A stretch of 11,104 nt of DNA from Flavobacteriales bacterium (lineage in GTDB: Bacteria; Bacteroidota; Bacteroidia; Flavobacteriales_F; PHOS-HE28), in the NCBI GenBank assembly GCA_024640205.1, contig JAHEFL010000021.1, forward strand, positions 1-11,104. The letters run 5' to 3'. Positions 1 through 7,066 of the stretch are shown here, piece after piece. The translations under genes and the position numbers were made by a program. Below the pieces are notes generated by a model. The model was not told where the DNA came from and did not search any database. It saw nothing but the letters and a program-made list of their open reading frames with translations. Positions within the stretch are counted from its first letter, which is position 1. Each line of letters starts with the position of its first letter.

Positions 1-851
1 AAGCGAAGGAGGTGAGCGAAGAGGAAGTGGACCAGCAATTCAAAAAGGCCAGCTTGGCCCTGGAGGAACTGGAGTTCAAGAACATGCTGAGCGCGGAGGA
101 GGACCCTTTGAGCGCGGTGGTGCAGATCACCAGCGGTGCGGGAGGCACGGAAAGCAACGATTGGGCCCTGATGCTGCTGCGCATGTACCGCATGTGGGCG
201 GACAAGAACGACTACAAGGTGCGCGTGCTGGACTACCAGGATGGCGAAGCGGCGGGCATCAAGCAGGCCACCCTGGAGGTGGACGGGGAATTCGCCTTCG
301 GCATGCTGAAGGGGGAGAACGGCGTGCATCGACTGGTCCGCATCAGTCCGTTCGACAGCAATGCCCGCAGGCATACGAGCTTCGTGAGCGTATACGTGTA
401 CCCGCTGGTGGATGAGACCATCGAGATCGACATCAATCCGGCGGACATCACCTGGGATACGTTCCGTAGCGGTGGCGCCGGTGGGCAGAACGTGAACAAG
501 GTGGAGACGGGTGTGCGCCTGCGCCACGGGCCCTCCGGCATCATCATCGAGAACACGGAGACGCGCAGCCAGTTGGACAACAAGACGAAAGCGCTGCAGT
601 TGCTAAAGAGCCAGCTGTACGAGGCCGAGTTGGAACGACGCAGGAACAAGCGCAGTGAGATCGAAGCCGGGAAGAAAAAGATCGAGTGGGGAAGCCAGAT
701 CCGGAACTACGTGCTACAACCGTACAAGCTGGTGAAGGATGTGCGCACCGAGCACGAGACGAGCAGCGTGGATGACGTGCTGAACGGGGACATCGACGAA
801 TTCCTGAAGGCCTATTTGATGCAACACGGGCAAAGCCAGCGCGTAGCGTAA
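1..851 (+). CDS. prfB: Peptide chain release factor 2 (RF2), 5' end missing
   Basis: This is a class I release factor that reads UAA and UGA stop codons and triggers peptide release on the ribosome. The reading frame is open from the first bases of the window, so the gene is cut at its 5' end. About 282 codons of the usual roughly 365 are present, ending in TAA. The GTG at 12 with a purine run directly before it is an in-frame internal codon, not the likely start. The RF2-specific SPF tripeptide that recognises the stop codon is encoded at 345-353, in the context RISPFDSNARRH. The universal GGQ peptidyl-tRNA hydrolysis motif is encoded at 480-488 (SGGAGGQNVNK). SPF rather than PxT separates it from RF1. 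The programmed +1 frameshift site often found near codon 26 of prfB would lie outside the window, so autoregulation cannot be judged. The next gene starts six bases after the stop, suggesting co-transcription. Confidence 0.97.
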   Translation, partial: AKEVSEEEVDQQFKKASLALEELEFKNMLSAEEDPLSAVVQITSGAGGTESNDWALMLLRMYRMWADKNDYKVRVLDYQDGEAAGIKQATLEVDGEFAFGMLKGENGVHRLVRISPFDSNARRHTSFVSVYVYPLVDETIEIDINPADITWDTFRSGGAGGQNVNKVETGVRLRHGPSGIIIENTETRSQLDNKTKALQLLKSQLYEAELERRRNKRSEIEAGKKKIEWGSQIRNYVLQPYKLVKDVRTEHETSSVDDVLNGDIDEFLKAYLMQHGQSQRVA

Positions 852-857
852 CCGGAC

Positions 858-1214
858 ATGGCAAAGTGGACCATCTACCATAATCCGCGCTGTACGAAAA
901 GCCGGGAGGCCCTGCAATTGCTGCGCGAGCGGAACATTGAACCGAAGGTGGTGGAGTACCTGAAGGAGGTGCCCACGGACCGCGAGATGGAGATGTTGCT
1001 GATGAAGTTGGGCATCCGCGCAGATGGTCTTCTGCGGAAGCAGGAAGCGATCTTCAAGAAGAAATTCAAGGGCCTGGAGCTGAACGACCACGAATGGGTG
1101 AAGGTGATGCGGGAGTATCCCCAGCTCATCGAACGTCCCGTCGTGGTGAAGGATCACAAAGCCGTCATCGGCAGGCCGATCGATAACGTGGTGGATCTGA
1201 TCGATCAGGCATAG
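858..1214 (+). CDS. arsC: ArsC/Spx-family thioredoxin-fold reductase (arsenate reductase-like)
   Basis: This is a 118-residue cytoplasmic thioredoxin-fold protein of the ArsC family, which reduces arsenate to arsenite using a glutaredoxin or thioredoxin as electron donor. The catalytic cysteine is C12 in NPRCTKSR. The three arginines that bind oxyanion in plasmid R773 ArsC (R60, R94, R107) have counterparts at R60, R93 (ERPVVV) and R106 (IGRPIDN). Length and layout match the family well. There is no obvious Shine-Dalgarno sequence, and the ATG lies six bases after prfB. No arsenite exporter or other ars gene is near. The ArsR-type gene 6 kb away is on the other strand and belongs to a sulfur cluster. 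The physiological substrate is therefore uncertain: the same fold serves as YffB/YfgD-type reductases of unknown substrate. The family call is secure; the arsenate role is an inference. Confidence 0.88.
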   Translation: MAKWTIYHNPRCTKSREALQLLRERNIEPKVVEYLKEVPTDREMEMLLMKLGIRADGLLRKQEAIFKKKFKGLELNDHEWVKVMREYPQLIERPVVVKDHKAVIGRPIDNVVDLIDQA

Positions 1215-1248
1215 CACTTCGGGCGCGGCCCGGCAAATACCGATAGCC

Positions 1249-2643
1249 ATGGAATACAGGATCGAAAAGGACACGATGGGGGAGGTGAAGGTCCCTGCCG
1301 ATAAATACTGGGGCGCACAGACCGAACGCAGCCGGAACAATTTCCGGATCGGCCCTCCGGGCAGCATGCCCTTGGAGATCGTGCATGCCTTCGCCTACCT
1401 GAAGAAAGCGGCAGCGCTTACTAACCTGGAACTTGGGAAACTGCCCAAGGAGAAAAGCGACCTGATCGGCAAGGTGTGCGATGAGATCCTGGCGGGCAAA
1501 CTGGATGATCAGTTTCCTTTGGTGATCTGGCAAACCGGTAGCGGGACCCAGAGCAACATGAATGTGAACGAGGTCATTGCCTATCGCGGTCATGTATTGA
1601 ACGGTGGTGCACTGACCGACACGGAGAAGTCGCTGAATCCGAACGATGATGTGAACAAGAGCCAGAGCAGCAACGATACCTTCCCAACTGCCATGCACAT
1701 CGCGGCGTACAAGGTCGTTACGGAGGTCACTATTCCCGGCGTTCGGGCGTTGCGGGATACGCTGGCGCAGAAGTCCCTTGCGTTCAAGGATATCGTCAAG
1801 ACCGGTCGCACCCACTTCATGGATGCCACACCGCTGACCCTGGGGCAGGAGCTGGGCGGTTACGTGCAGCAACTGGACAACGGTCTGCGAATGGTGGACA
1901 ATGCGCTGGTGATGATCGCGGAACTGGCACTGGGTGGAACGGCCGTGGGTACCGGGCTCAATGCGCCCAAGGGATATGCGGCGCTCGTGGCGAAGAAGAT
2001 CGCGGAGCTGACGGGTCTTCCTTTCGTAACGGCACCGAACAAGTTCGAGGCACTGGCCGCGCACGATGCGATGGTGGAGCTGAGCAGTGCGCTACGTCGC
2101 CTGGCGGTGAGCCTGATGAAGATCGGCAACGACATCCGCATGCTGAGCAGTGGTCCGCGCAGCGGCATCGGGGAACTGGTGATCCCGGACAATGAACCGG
2201 GGTCTTCCATCATGCCGGGCAAGGTGAATCCCACCCAACCGGAAGCACTCACGATGGTGGCAGCGCAGGTGATGGGGAACGATGTGGCTGTCGGTATCGG
2301 CGGCAGCAATGGGCACTTCGAACTGAACGTGTTCAAGCCGCTCATCGCCGCGAACGTGCTTCAGAGCGCGCGATTGATCGGGGATGCGTGCGCGAGCTTC
2401 AACGCGAATTGCGCCATCGGACTGGAGCCGAACAAGGCCGTGCTACAGCGCCACCTGGAGAATTCGCTGATGCTGGTGACGAGCCTGAACACGCACATCG
2501 GCTATTACAAGGCCGCCGAGATCGCCAAGAAGGCGCACAAGGAAGGCACCACCTTGAAGGAGGCTGCGATCGCGCTGGGGCATGTGACCGCCGAGCAGTT
2601 CGACGAGTGGGTGGACCCCAGCAAGATGGTCGGCGAAAGCTGA
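1249..2643 (+). CDS. fumC: Class II fumarate hydratase
   Basis: This enzyme interconverts fumarate and L-malate in the TCA cycle. It is a cytoplasmic, iron-independent homotetramer. The 464-residue product has full family length. The fumarase/aspartase signature [11 protein letters not shown] is at residues 318-328 and carries the catalytic serine loop. The substrate-binding segment [14 protein letters not shown] is at 96-109, the [11 protein letters not shown] segment at about 140-150, and the TGRTH histidine at H189. The TGSGTQ and NDTFPT context separates it from aspartate ammonia-lyase and argininosuccinate lyase. The start ATG at 1249 gives the normal N-terminus ([16 protein letters not shown]). 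It lies 34 bases after the ArsC-like gene on the same strand and may share its transcript. It ends in TGA, 28 bases from the convergent thioredoxin gene, with no clear hairpin-plus-T-run terminator between. Confidence 0.98.
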   Translation: MEYRIEKDTMGEVKVPADKYWGAQTERSRNNFRIGPPGSMPLEIVHAFAYLKKAAALTNLELGKLPKEKSDLIGKVCDEILAGKLDDQFPLVIWQTGSGTQSNMNVNEVIAYRGHVLNGGALTDTEKSLNPNDDVNKSQSSNDTFPTAMHIAAYKVVTEVTIPGVRALRDTLAQKSLAFKDIVKTGRTHFMDATPLTLGQELGGYVQQLDNGLRMVDNALVMIAELALGGTAVGTGLNAPKGYAALVAKKIAELTGLPFVTAPNKFEALAAHDAMVELSSALRRLAVSLMKIGNDIRMLSSGPRSGIGELVIPDNEPGSSIMPGKVNPTQPEALTMVAAQVMGNDVAVGIGGSNGHFELNVFKPLIAANVLQSARLIGDACASFNANCAIGLEPNKAVLQRHLENSLMLVTSLNTHIGYYKAAEIAKKAHKEGTTLKEAAIALGHVTAEQFDEWVDPSKMVGES

Positions 2644-2671
2644 CCTGCAGCTCGCTCTGTGGGATCGATCC

Positions 2672-2986
2672 TCAGTAATGTTCTGAAAGGACCTGCTGCA
2701 GCGCGTCCGCACTTTGCACGCCGGACATGCGCCAGACGATCTTCCCCTGCTTGAACAGGATCAGGGTCGGTATCCCCTGGATGCGATAGGCCTGAGCTGC
2801 CGCAGGATTGCTGTCCACATCGATCTTGATCACTGTTGCCTTGTCGCCCACACGATGTTTCAACTCCTCCAGGATCGGCTTCATGGCATGGCAGGGTCCG
2901 CACCAGTCCGCGTGGAAGTCCACCAGTACGGGTTTGTCCCCGCCGATCAATTCCTTGAACCCCTGTTTTGCTGGTTCCGTGTTCAT
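2672..2986 (-). CDS. Thioredoxin
   Basis: This is a 104-residue single-domain thioredoxin, a cytoplasmic dithiol-disulfide reductase. It has the redox motif WCGPC (C29 and C32) and the cis-proline loop GIPT (P73). There is no signal peptide: the N-terminus [14 protein letters not shown] is soluble. Its ATG overlaps the stop of the upstream small membrane protein as ATGA (2983-2986), so translation is probably coupled. Its position at the end of a rhodanese-containing operon suggests that it reduces persulfide or disulfide forms of the rhodanese, the membrane protein or other sulfur carriers, rather than being the general housekeeping thioredoxin. That role is inferred from context. TrxA-family membership is clear, but the specific name is not assignable. 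Confidence 0.95.
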   Translation of the reverse strand: MNTEPAKQGFKELIGGDKPVLVDFHADWCGPCHAMKPILEELKHRVGDKATVIKIDVDSNPAAAQAYRIQGIPTLILFKQGKIVWRMSGVQSADALQQVLSEHY

Positions 2987-3219
2987 TGCTTCTTTTCAAC
3001 TGCGATCGGCACGGCCGATCCCTTGGTTATCTGGTCGTTGGTCATCGCACACTGGCCCGATGCGGAGCAGCCCACGTTGAACAGGCCCTGCCATGCAAGC
3101 AGCGCACCGATCGCCAGCGGCAGGCCCTCACCGGAATGGAAGCCCTGCGCAAGGAACACGCCGGCCACGCCCAAGCGCAGCCAACGCGTCCAATGCCAGG
3201 TTACCAGAGTTCGCATCAT
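2983..3219 (-). CDS. Small two-helix membrane protein with a cysteine pair
   Basis: This is a 78-residue hydrophobic protein. The chosen start is the ATG at 3219-3217, the first of two tandem ATGs, because it overlaps the stop of the upstream rhodanese gene as ATGA. A further in-frame ATG at 3246 would push the start far into the rhodanese gene and is less likely. Two hydrophobic segments (about residues 13-27 and 33-50) are consistent with a helical hairpin in the inner membrane. A loop [10 protein letters not shown] with C51 and C57 follows, then a short hydrophilic tail ending EKKQ. It resembles, in general form only, the small DUF2892/YgaP-type transmembrane proteins found with rhodaneses; I do not recognise an exact family. 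Being locked between a rhodanese and a thioredoxin gene suggests a role in sulfane-sulfur or thiol chemistry at the membrane. That function is inference. A perfect 7-base-arm inverted repeat (3004-3020) lies in its 3' coding part. Confidence 0.78.
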   Translation of the reverse strand: MMRTLVTWHWTRWLRLGVAGVFLAQGFHSGEGLPLAIGALLAWQGLFNVGCSASGQCAMTNDQITKGSAVPIAVEKKQ

Positions 3220-3524
3220 CCCTTCATTCCACGCACCACGGTCCATGGGCCACCGTTGTAGGCCTCAAAACCATTGCTGGTAAGGATATCCGCTGCGCGT
3301 CCACTCCTGCCACCGCTGAGGCAGCAGGTGATCACAGGCTTGCTCTTGTCCAACTTCCCCATTTGGCCCTGGATGCGGTCCAACGGGATATTGATCGAGC
3401 CCTTCACGTGCCCGCTCTTGAATTCATCCGGAGTGCGCACATCCACGATGATCGCACCTTGCTTCATGATCTTGGAGAGGTCCACCTTGGGTCCCATGCC
3501 GAAAAGGGTCTTTAACATGCTCAT
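3216..3524 (-). CDS. Single-domain rhodanese (sulfurtransferase)
   Basis: This is a 102-residue rhodanese-like protein that carries sulfane sulfur as a cysteine persulfide, classically from thiosulfate to a thiophilic acceptor. The family N-terminal motif IIVDVRTPDEFKSGHVKGSINIP is present around residues 25-47. The active loop is C68-LSGG-R73, matching the Cys-X4-Arg pattern, with a second cysteine (C67) directly before it. No signal peptide is visible, so it is likely cytoplasmic. An AAGGAA sequence seven bases or so upstream of the ATG (complement of 3528-3533) is one of the few Shine-Dalgarno-like sites in this window and supports this start. The next gene overlaps by four bases, so this is the first gene of a tight rhodanese, membrane protein, thioredoxin trio. 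It lies 153 bases downstream of the YeeE/YedE pair and may be read from the same transcript or from its own promoter. Confidence 0.94.
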   Translation of the reverse strand: MSMLKTLFGMGPKVDLSKIMKQGAIIVDVRTPDEFKSGHVKGSINIPLDRIQGQMGKLDKSKPVITCCLSGGRSGRAADILTSNGFEAYNGGPWTVVRGMKG

Positions 3525-3677
3525 TTGTTCCTTGTGTGATTTCCGTGGTACAAAGGTCCGTGTTCGTATAGCTCTGGTCAGTGAGGATGGTCACCGTGTG
3601 ACGCACAGATCGGATGGGTTCCGCGGTTGATCTTTCATGGTCGTCGAGCGCAGTTCAAGCTGCTCGCCTTCCGTTAT
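3525..3677. other. Intergenic gap inside the sulfur cluster, possible weak promoter
   Basis: This 153-base gap separates the YeeE/YedE pair from the rhodanese trio and is by far the longest in the cluster. On the - strand, GACCTTTG (complement of 3551-3558) differs from the Bacteroidota -7 box TAnnTTTG only at its first base, but no TTG is seen at a suitable distance upstream. Further out are an inverted repeat GTCAC-cgt-GTGAC (3590-3602) and a direct repeat of TGGTCA (3575-3580 and 3588-3593). Just after the upstream gene there is an imperfect stem, GAG..CAG/CTGCTC (about 3648-3667), without a T-run, so a terminator is not supported. An internal promoter is possible but unproven. Confidence 0.35.
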
Positions 3678-4193
3678 TCAATGCGGTAGTTTCTCGCGGA
3701 GCAGGCCGTAAAACCACGTACCGGCGACCGCACTAAAGAAGGTGATCAACACCACCCCGAAGCCCGCACCCATTTGTGCGAACAGCGGACCTGGGCAAGC
3801 CCCCGTGATGGCCCAGCCAAGGCCAAAGGTCAGTCCACCGTAGATCTGGCCTTTGTTGAATTCTTTCGGGTGGATGACGACCGTTTCGCCATAGATCGTG
3901 CGTGCCTTGAAGCGTTTGATCAGTTGGACACTGATGACACCCACGACCACCGCCGTGCCGATGACGCCGTACATGTGGAAGCTCTCGAAGCGGAACATCT
4001 CCTGGATCCTGAACCAGCTGATGATCTCCGCCTTGACGAACACCATTCCGAACACCACACCCCAGAGCAGGTACTTCAGGTTGTACCACCACGGATGCTG
4101 GAGATGTGATTCGTTCACACACACCGCATCCTGCAAGCGTTTCTCCAGGTCGCTATCAGTGACCGGTACCTCCATGTTGTTGTCGTCCTTCAT
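3678..4193 (-). CDS. YeeE/YedE-family membrane protein, second half-transporter (DUF6691-like)
   Basis: This is a 171-residue inner-membrane protein of the YeeE/YedE (Sulf_transp) family, whose full-length member E. coli YeeE (TsuA) imports thiosulfate through conserved cysteines. Hydrophobic helices are seen at about residues 39-58, 73-92, 118-137 and 140-165. The family motif GLGWAITGACPGP carries C133. The N-terminal 35 residues are hydrophilic and contain C25. It starts three bases after the stop of the preceding YeeE/YedE gene, so the two are surely co-transcribed and probably form the two halves of one pore. The first ATG is used here; the ATG at codon 7 is also possible. Transport of thiosulfate or another sulfane-sulfur compound is inferred from the family and from the persulfide dioxygenase upstream. 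Confidence 0.9.
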   Translation of the reverse strand: MKDDNNMEVPVTDSDLEKRLQDAVCVNESHLQHPWWYNLKYLLWGVVFGMVFVKAEIISWFRIQEMFRFESFHMYGVIGTAVVVGVISVQLIKRFKARTIYGETVVIHPKEFNKGQIYGGLTFGLGWAITGACPGPLFAQMGAGFGVVLITFFSAVAGTWFYGLLREKLPH

Positions 4194-4196
4194 GGT

Positions 4197-4760
4197 CTAG
4201 AGGGTCAGGAGATAGGGAAGGATCAACCACGTCATGATGATCCCACCTACCATGAAGCTCACCGTGGCGACGAGGCTTGGCCATTGCAGGTTACTGAGGC
4301 CCATGATCGCGTGGCCGCTGGTACAACCGCCCGCGTAGCGCGTTCCGAAGCCGACCAGGAATCCCCCCAACACGAAGAAGATGAGACCTCGAACCGTGAA
4401 GACCTGCTCCCAGGAGAAGATCTCGCTAGGTAACAGCTGTGTGGTGTCCGTGATGCCTTGGCTTTCCAGATAGGTCCTGGTGCTATCAGCGAGCGCTATG
4501 GGATCCGGATCACTGAGGAAATGCACTGTTAGGAAAGCGCCGATCAGCACACCTGCCACAAAGAAGAGGTTCCATATCTCCTTGCGCCAATCGTACGAAA
4601 AGAAAGGTATCCCCGCCGGCACGCAGGCCGCACAGATGTGTCGCAGCGAGCTGCTTACACCGAAGGTCTTGTTGCCCATCAAAAGCAGGACAGGGACGGT
4701 AAGTCCGATGAGCGCGCCACCGACATACCACGGCCAGGGTTGTTTCAGGATCTCGATCAT
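4197..4760 (-). CDS. YeeE/YedE-family membrane protein, first half-transporter
   Basis: This is a 187-residue inner-membrane protein of the YeeE/YedE family. Hydrophobic helices are seen near residues 12-28, 62-80, 123-140 and 160-183. The signature GTRYAGGCTSGHAIMGLS carries C146, the type of cysteine used to relay thiosulfate in TsuA/YeeE. A second cysteine pair, HICAAC (C43 and C46), lies in an early loop. The region between helices 2 and 3 (about 82-118) is hydrophilic. It is the longer partner of the half-size protein encoded three bases downstream, an arrangement also seen in PmpA/PmpB-type pairs. It lies 37 bases downstream of the persulfide dioxygenase gene, with no promoter-like sequence in the gap, so it is likely in the same operon. 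The direction of transport and exact substrate cannot be read from the sequence. Confidence 0.92.
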   Translation of the reverse strand: MIEILKQPWPWYVGGALIGLTVPVLLLMGNKTFGVSSSLRHICAACVPAGIPFFSYDWRKEIWNLFFVAGVLIGAFLTVHFLSDPDPIALADSTRTYLESQGITDTTQLLPSEIFSWEQVFTVRGLIFFVLGGFLVGFGTRYAGGCTSGHAIMGLSNLQWPSLVATVSFMVGGIIMTWLILPYLLTL

Positions 4761-4797
4761 GTTCCGAGGGATCTGTTGGTTGCGTCCTGTGGACCGA

Positions 4798-6210
4798 TCA
4801 CTTCTTGAGCGTGGTGGGGCAAACGAATTCGGTGGTGGCCAGATCGGTCTTCCGGATGGCGTTGAATCCTCCGGCGATGTCGATCACGTTGTGGATGCCA
4901 CGCGCCTTCAGGACACTGGCCGCGACCATGCTGCGGTAGCCTCCTGCGCAATGGATGTAATTGGGTTCCTCATTGGATAGCAGCGCCAGCTTCTGGTTGA
5001 TGAATTGCAGCGAGGCATGGTGTGCTCCCTTGACGTGCTCGGCCTCGAACTCGCCGTCCTTGCGCACATCGATCACATGCAGATCGCCAGCCTTGTGGCG
5101 TGCAGCGAACTCGTCGGCGCTGATGCTTTCTATCGTATCCACCTCCTTACCGGCGGCCTTCCAGGCTGCGATGCCGCCAGCGAGATACCCGAACACATTG
5201 TCGTATCCCACACGGGCCAACCGCGTTACGACCTCGTCCTCGGCGCCCTCGTCGGTCACGAGCAGGAGCGGTTGCTTCACATCCGGGATCATGGTTCCCA
5301 CCCACGGCGCGAAATCACCCTTGATACCGATGTTCACCGCGCGTGGAACGAAACCGTCCTTGAAGGTCTGTGCGCCGCGTGTATCCAGCACGAGGGCTCC
5401 CTCGGTCTCTGCCACCAGCTCGAACTGCTCCGGGGTCAAGCCGCGAAGGCTTTTCTCCTTCAGGGTATCCACACTTTCAATGGTCCCCTTGTTCATCGCC
5501 ACGTTCTGCGGGAAATAGGCCGGGGGAGGCAGCAGGCCATCGGTCACTTCCTTGATGAATTGCTCCTTCGTGGCAGCCTTCAGGGCGTAGTTGTTCTTCT
5601 TCTGATTCCCCAAGGTGTCCCAGGTCTCCTTGCTCATGTTCTTTCCGCATGCGCTTCCGGCACCGTGCGCTGGGTACACCAGCACCTCATCCGGAAGTGG
5701 GAGGATCTTGTTGTGCAAGGAATCATAGAGATGGCCCGCAAGGTCCTCCATGGTCAGGGATCCTGCCTTTTGGGCGAGATCCGGACGGCCCACATCGCCA
5801 ATGAACAGGGTGTCTCCTGTGAAAATGCTGTGCGGAACGCCCTTCTCATCGATGAGCAGGTAGGTCGTGCTTTCCATCGTATGTCCGGGGGTGTGAAGGA
5901 CCTTGATCGTGATCTTGCCCACCTTGAGTTCCTCACCATCCTTCGCGATGTGCGCCTCAAAGCTGGGGTCGGCATTGGGGCCATAGACGATGGTCGCACC
6001 GGTCCTCTTGGCAAGGTCCAGGTGACCGCTCACGAAATCCGCATGGAAGTGCGTCTCGAGCACGTACTTGATCGTGCTGCCGCGCTCCTTGGCCCGGTCG
6101 ATATAGGGTGCGGTCTCCCTCAAGGGGTCGATGATCACCGCTTCGCCTTCGCTTTCGATGTAATAAGCTCCCTGTGCAAGGCACCCGGTATATATCTGTT
6201 CGATCTTCAT
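4798..6210 (-). CDS. Persulfide dioxygenase fused to two rhodanese domains (CstB/ETHE1-like)
   Basis: This is a 470-residue cytoplasmic multidomain enzyme. Residues 1 to about 240 are a metallo-beta-lactamase fold of the ETHE1 persulfide dioxygenase type, which oxidises a thiol persulfide to sulfite with O2 at a single iron. Visible metal-site residues are H54, H56 and D58 (THFHADFVSGH), H110 (TPGH), D133 (FTGD) and H172. The sixth position of the HxHxDH motif is Phe, as expected for the mononuclear-iron group. Residues about 262-365 are a rhodanese-like domain with no catalytic cysteine (TDEGAED where the active loop should be). Residues about 372-465 are an intact rhodanese with C421-AGGY-R426. 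The same order (dioxygenase, pseudo-rhodanese, rhodanese) is known in S. aureus CstB, which makes thiosulfate from persulfide. It follows the TauE gene by 40 bases. The physiological thiol could be CoA, bacillithiol or another; this is not determinable here. Confidence 0.95.
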   Translation of the reverse strand: MKIEQIYTGCLAQGAYYIESEGEAVIIDPLRETAPYIDRAKERGSTIKYVLETHFHADFVSGHLDLAKRTGATIVYGPNADPSFEAHIAKDGEELKVGKITIKVLHTPGHTMESTTYLLIDEKGVPHSIFTGDTLFIGDVGRPDLAQKAGSLTMEDLAGHLYDSLHNKILPLPDEVLVYPAHGAGSACGKNMSKETWDTLGNQKKNNYALKAATKEQFIKEVTDGLLPPPAYFPQNVAMNKGTIESVDTLKEKSLRGLTPEQFELVAETEGALVLDTRGAQTFKDGFVPRAVNIGIKGDFAPWVGTMIPDVKQPLLLVTDEGAEDEVVTRLARVGYDNVFGYLAGGIAAWKAAGKEVDTIESISADEFAARHKAGDLHVIDVRKDGEFEAEHVKGAHHASLQFINQKLALLSNEEPNYIHCAGGYRSMVAASVLKARGIHNVIDIAGGFNAIRKTDLATTEFVCPTTLKK

Positions 6211-6250
6211 TTCTTCGTTGTTATAGGACGGAACATGATCCGAACCTCTG

Positions 6251-7066
6251 TTATTGACCCAGTGAAGTGACCTCCCGTGCGATGATATAGATGCCCATGA
6301 CGAGCACGAACCATCCGAAGAGGGGTTTCAATTTTTCATTCGATATCCGCTTGCTGAGCAGCGATCCCAACAAGATACCTCCGATGGCCAGCAGGCTGAA
6401 CGTTCCGAGGAACGACCAATCAATGGCGGTCGCTGTTCTGAGATCGCCGAGGAAGCCGATCAAGCTTTTGGATGCGATGATCACCAAGGAGGTCCCGACC
6501 GCTTGTTTCATGGGGAGCTTGGCCAGGATGACCAAGGCCGGAATGATCAGGAATCCTCCGCCTGCTCCCACGATCCCGGTTATCATGCCCACCACGACCC
6601 CCTCGATCGTGATCAGCGGGTAATTAAAGGATGGTGCATTGCCGTCCGTGTTTTCTTCCAATGGGTTTGGCCTGGACACCTTGATCATGCTGTAGGCGGC
6701 GGCGAGCATAAGCACAGCAAAGAGTACAAGTATCCCGAACGATCGTCCCACCTCCATGGTTCCCAAGGTGAACAGCGGGTCCGGAAGCGCCGGCACCAGC
6801 CATGAACGGGTCGCGTACACGCTGAGAATGCTGGGTATGCCGAAGACCACGGCCGTGCGCCAATGGACATTGCCGATGCGCATGTGACTGGCCGATCCGA
6901 TGGCACTGGTAAGCCCCACGATGAAGAGCGAATACGCGGTGGCCACGACCGTATCGATGGCGAAGAGGTATACCAGGATGGGCACGGTCAGGATCGATCC
7001 ACCCCCTCCGATCAAGCCGAGGGACAAGCCCATGAGAACCGCGCCGATATAGCCGATCAATTCCAT
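6251..7066 (-). CDS. TauE/SafE-family sulfite or sulfur-anion exporter
   Basis: This is a 271-residue polytopic inner-membrane protein of the TauE/SafE (DUF81) family. The two internal-repeat signatures are visible: [17 protein letters not shown] near residues 17-33 and [16 protein letters not shown] near 164-179. Several hydrophobic helices and a hydrophilic central loop (about 142-155) lie between them. The family exports organosulfonates or sulfite; in cst-type clusters TauE removes sulfite made by persulfide oxidation. The start ATG at 7066 lies inside the 3' end of the ArsR gene (10-base overlap, different frame), so the two are translationally coupled. The persulfide dioxygenase gene follows 40 bases later. 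Sulfite as substrate is inferred from that neighbour; the family assignment is firm. Confidence 0.93.
   Translation of the reverse strand: MELIGYIGAVLMGLSLGLIGGGGSILTVPILVYLFAIDTVVATAYSLFIVGLTSAIGSASHMRIGNVHWRTAVVFGIPSILSVYATRSWLVPALPDPLFTLGTMEVGRSFGILVLFAVLMLAAAYSMIKVSRPNPLEENTDGNAPSFNYPLITIEGVVVGMITGIVGAGGGFLIIPALVILAKLPMKQAVGTSLVIIASKSLIGFLGDLRTATAIDWSFLGTFSLLAIGGILLGSLLSKRISNEKLKPLFGWFVLVMGIYIIAREVTSLGQ

Noticed and set aside
12..851. Start of prfB at the GTG at position 12, with the purine-rich run before it as a ribosome binding site
   Set aside because: The frame is open upstream and the RF2 N-terminal domain would be missing. The purine run abuts the GTG with no spacing, so this is an internal codon of a gene cut by the window edge.
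858..1214. An arsenic resistance operon formed by the ArsC-like gene and the ArsR-family gene
   Set aside because: They are 6 kb apart on opposite strands, no arsenite pump or permease is present, and the ArsR protein lacks the classical arsenic site and is embedded in a sulfur cluster.
2662..2671. Palindrome GGATCGATCC between the convergent fumC and thioredoxin genes, as a bidirectional terminator
   Set aside because: It has no loop and no T-run on either side. GATC/CGATCG-type words are frequent throughout this sequence.
3004..3020. Perfect inverted repeat GATCGGC-acg-GCCGATC
   Set aside because: It lies inside the coding end of the small membrane protein, with no T-run, and is best explained by GATCG-rich codon use; no regulatory claim is supportable.
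3216..3524. Arsenate or phosphatase function for the CxxxxxR loop of the single-domain protein
   Set aside because: The loop is Cys-X4-Arg, the rhodanese sulfurtransferase form, not the Cys-X5-Arg of Cdc25/arsenate reductase relatives; the neighbours are also sulfur genes.
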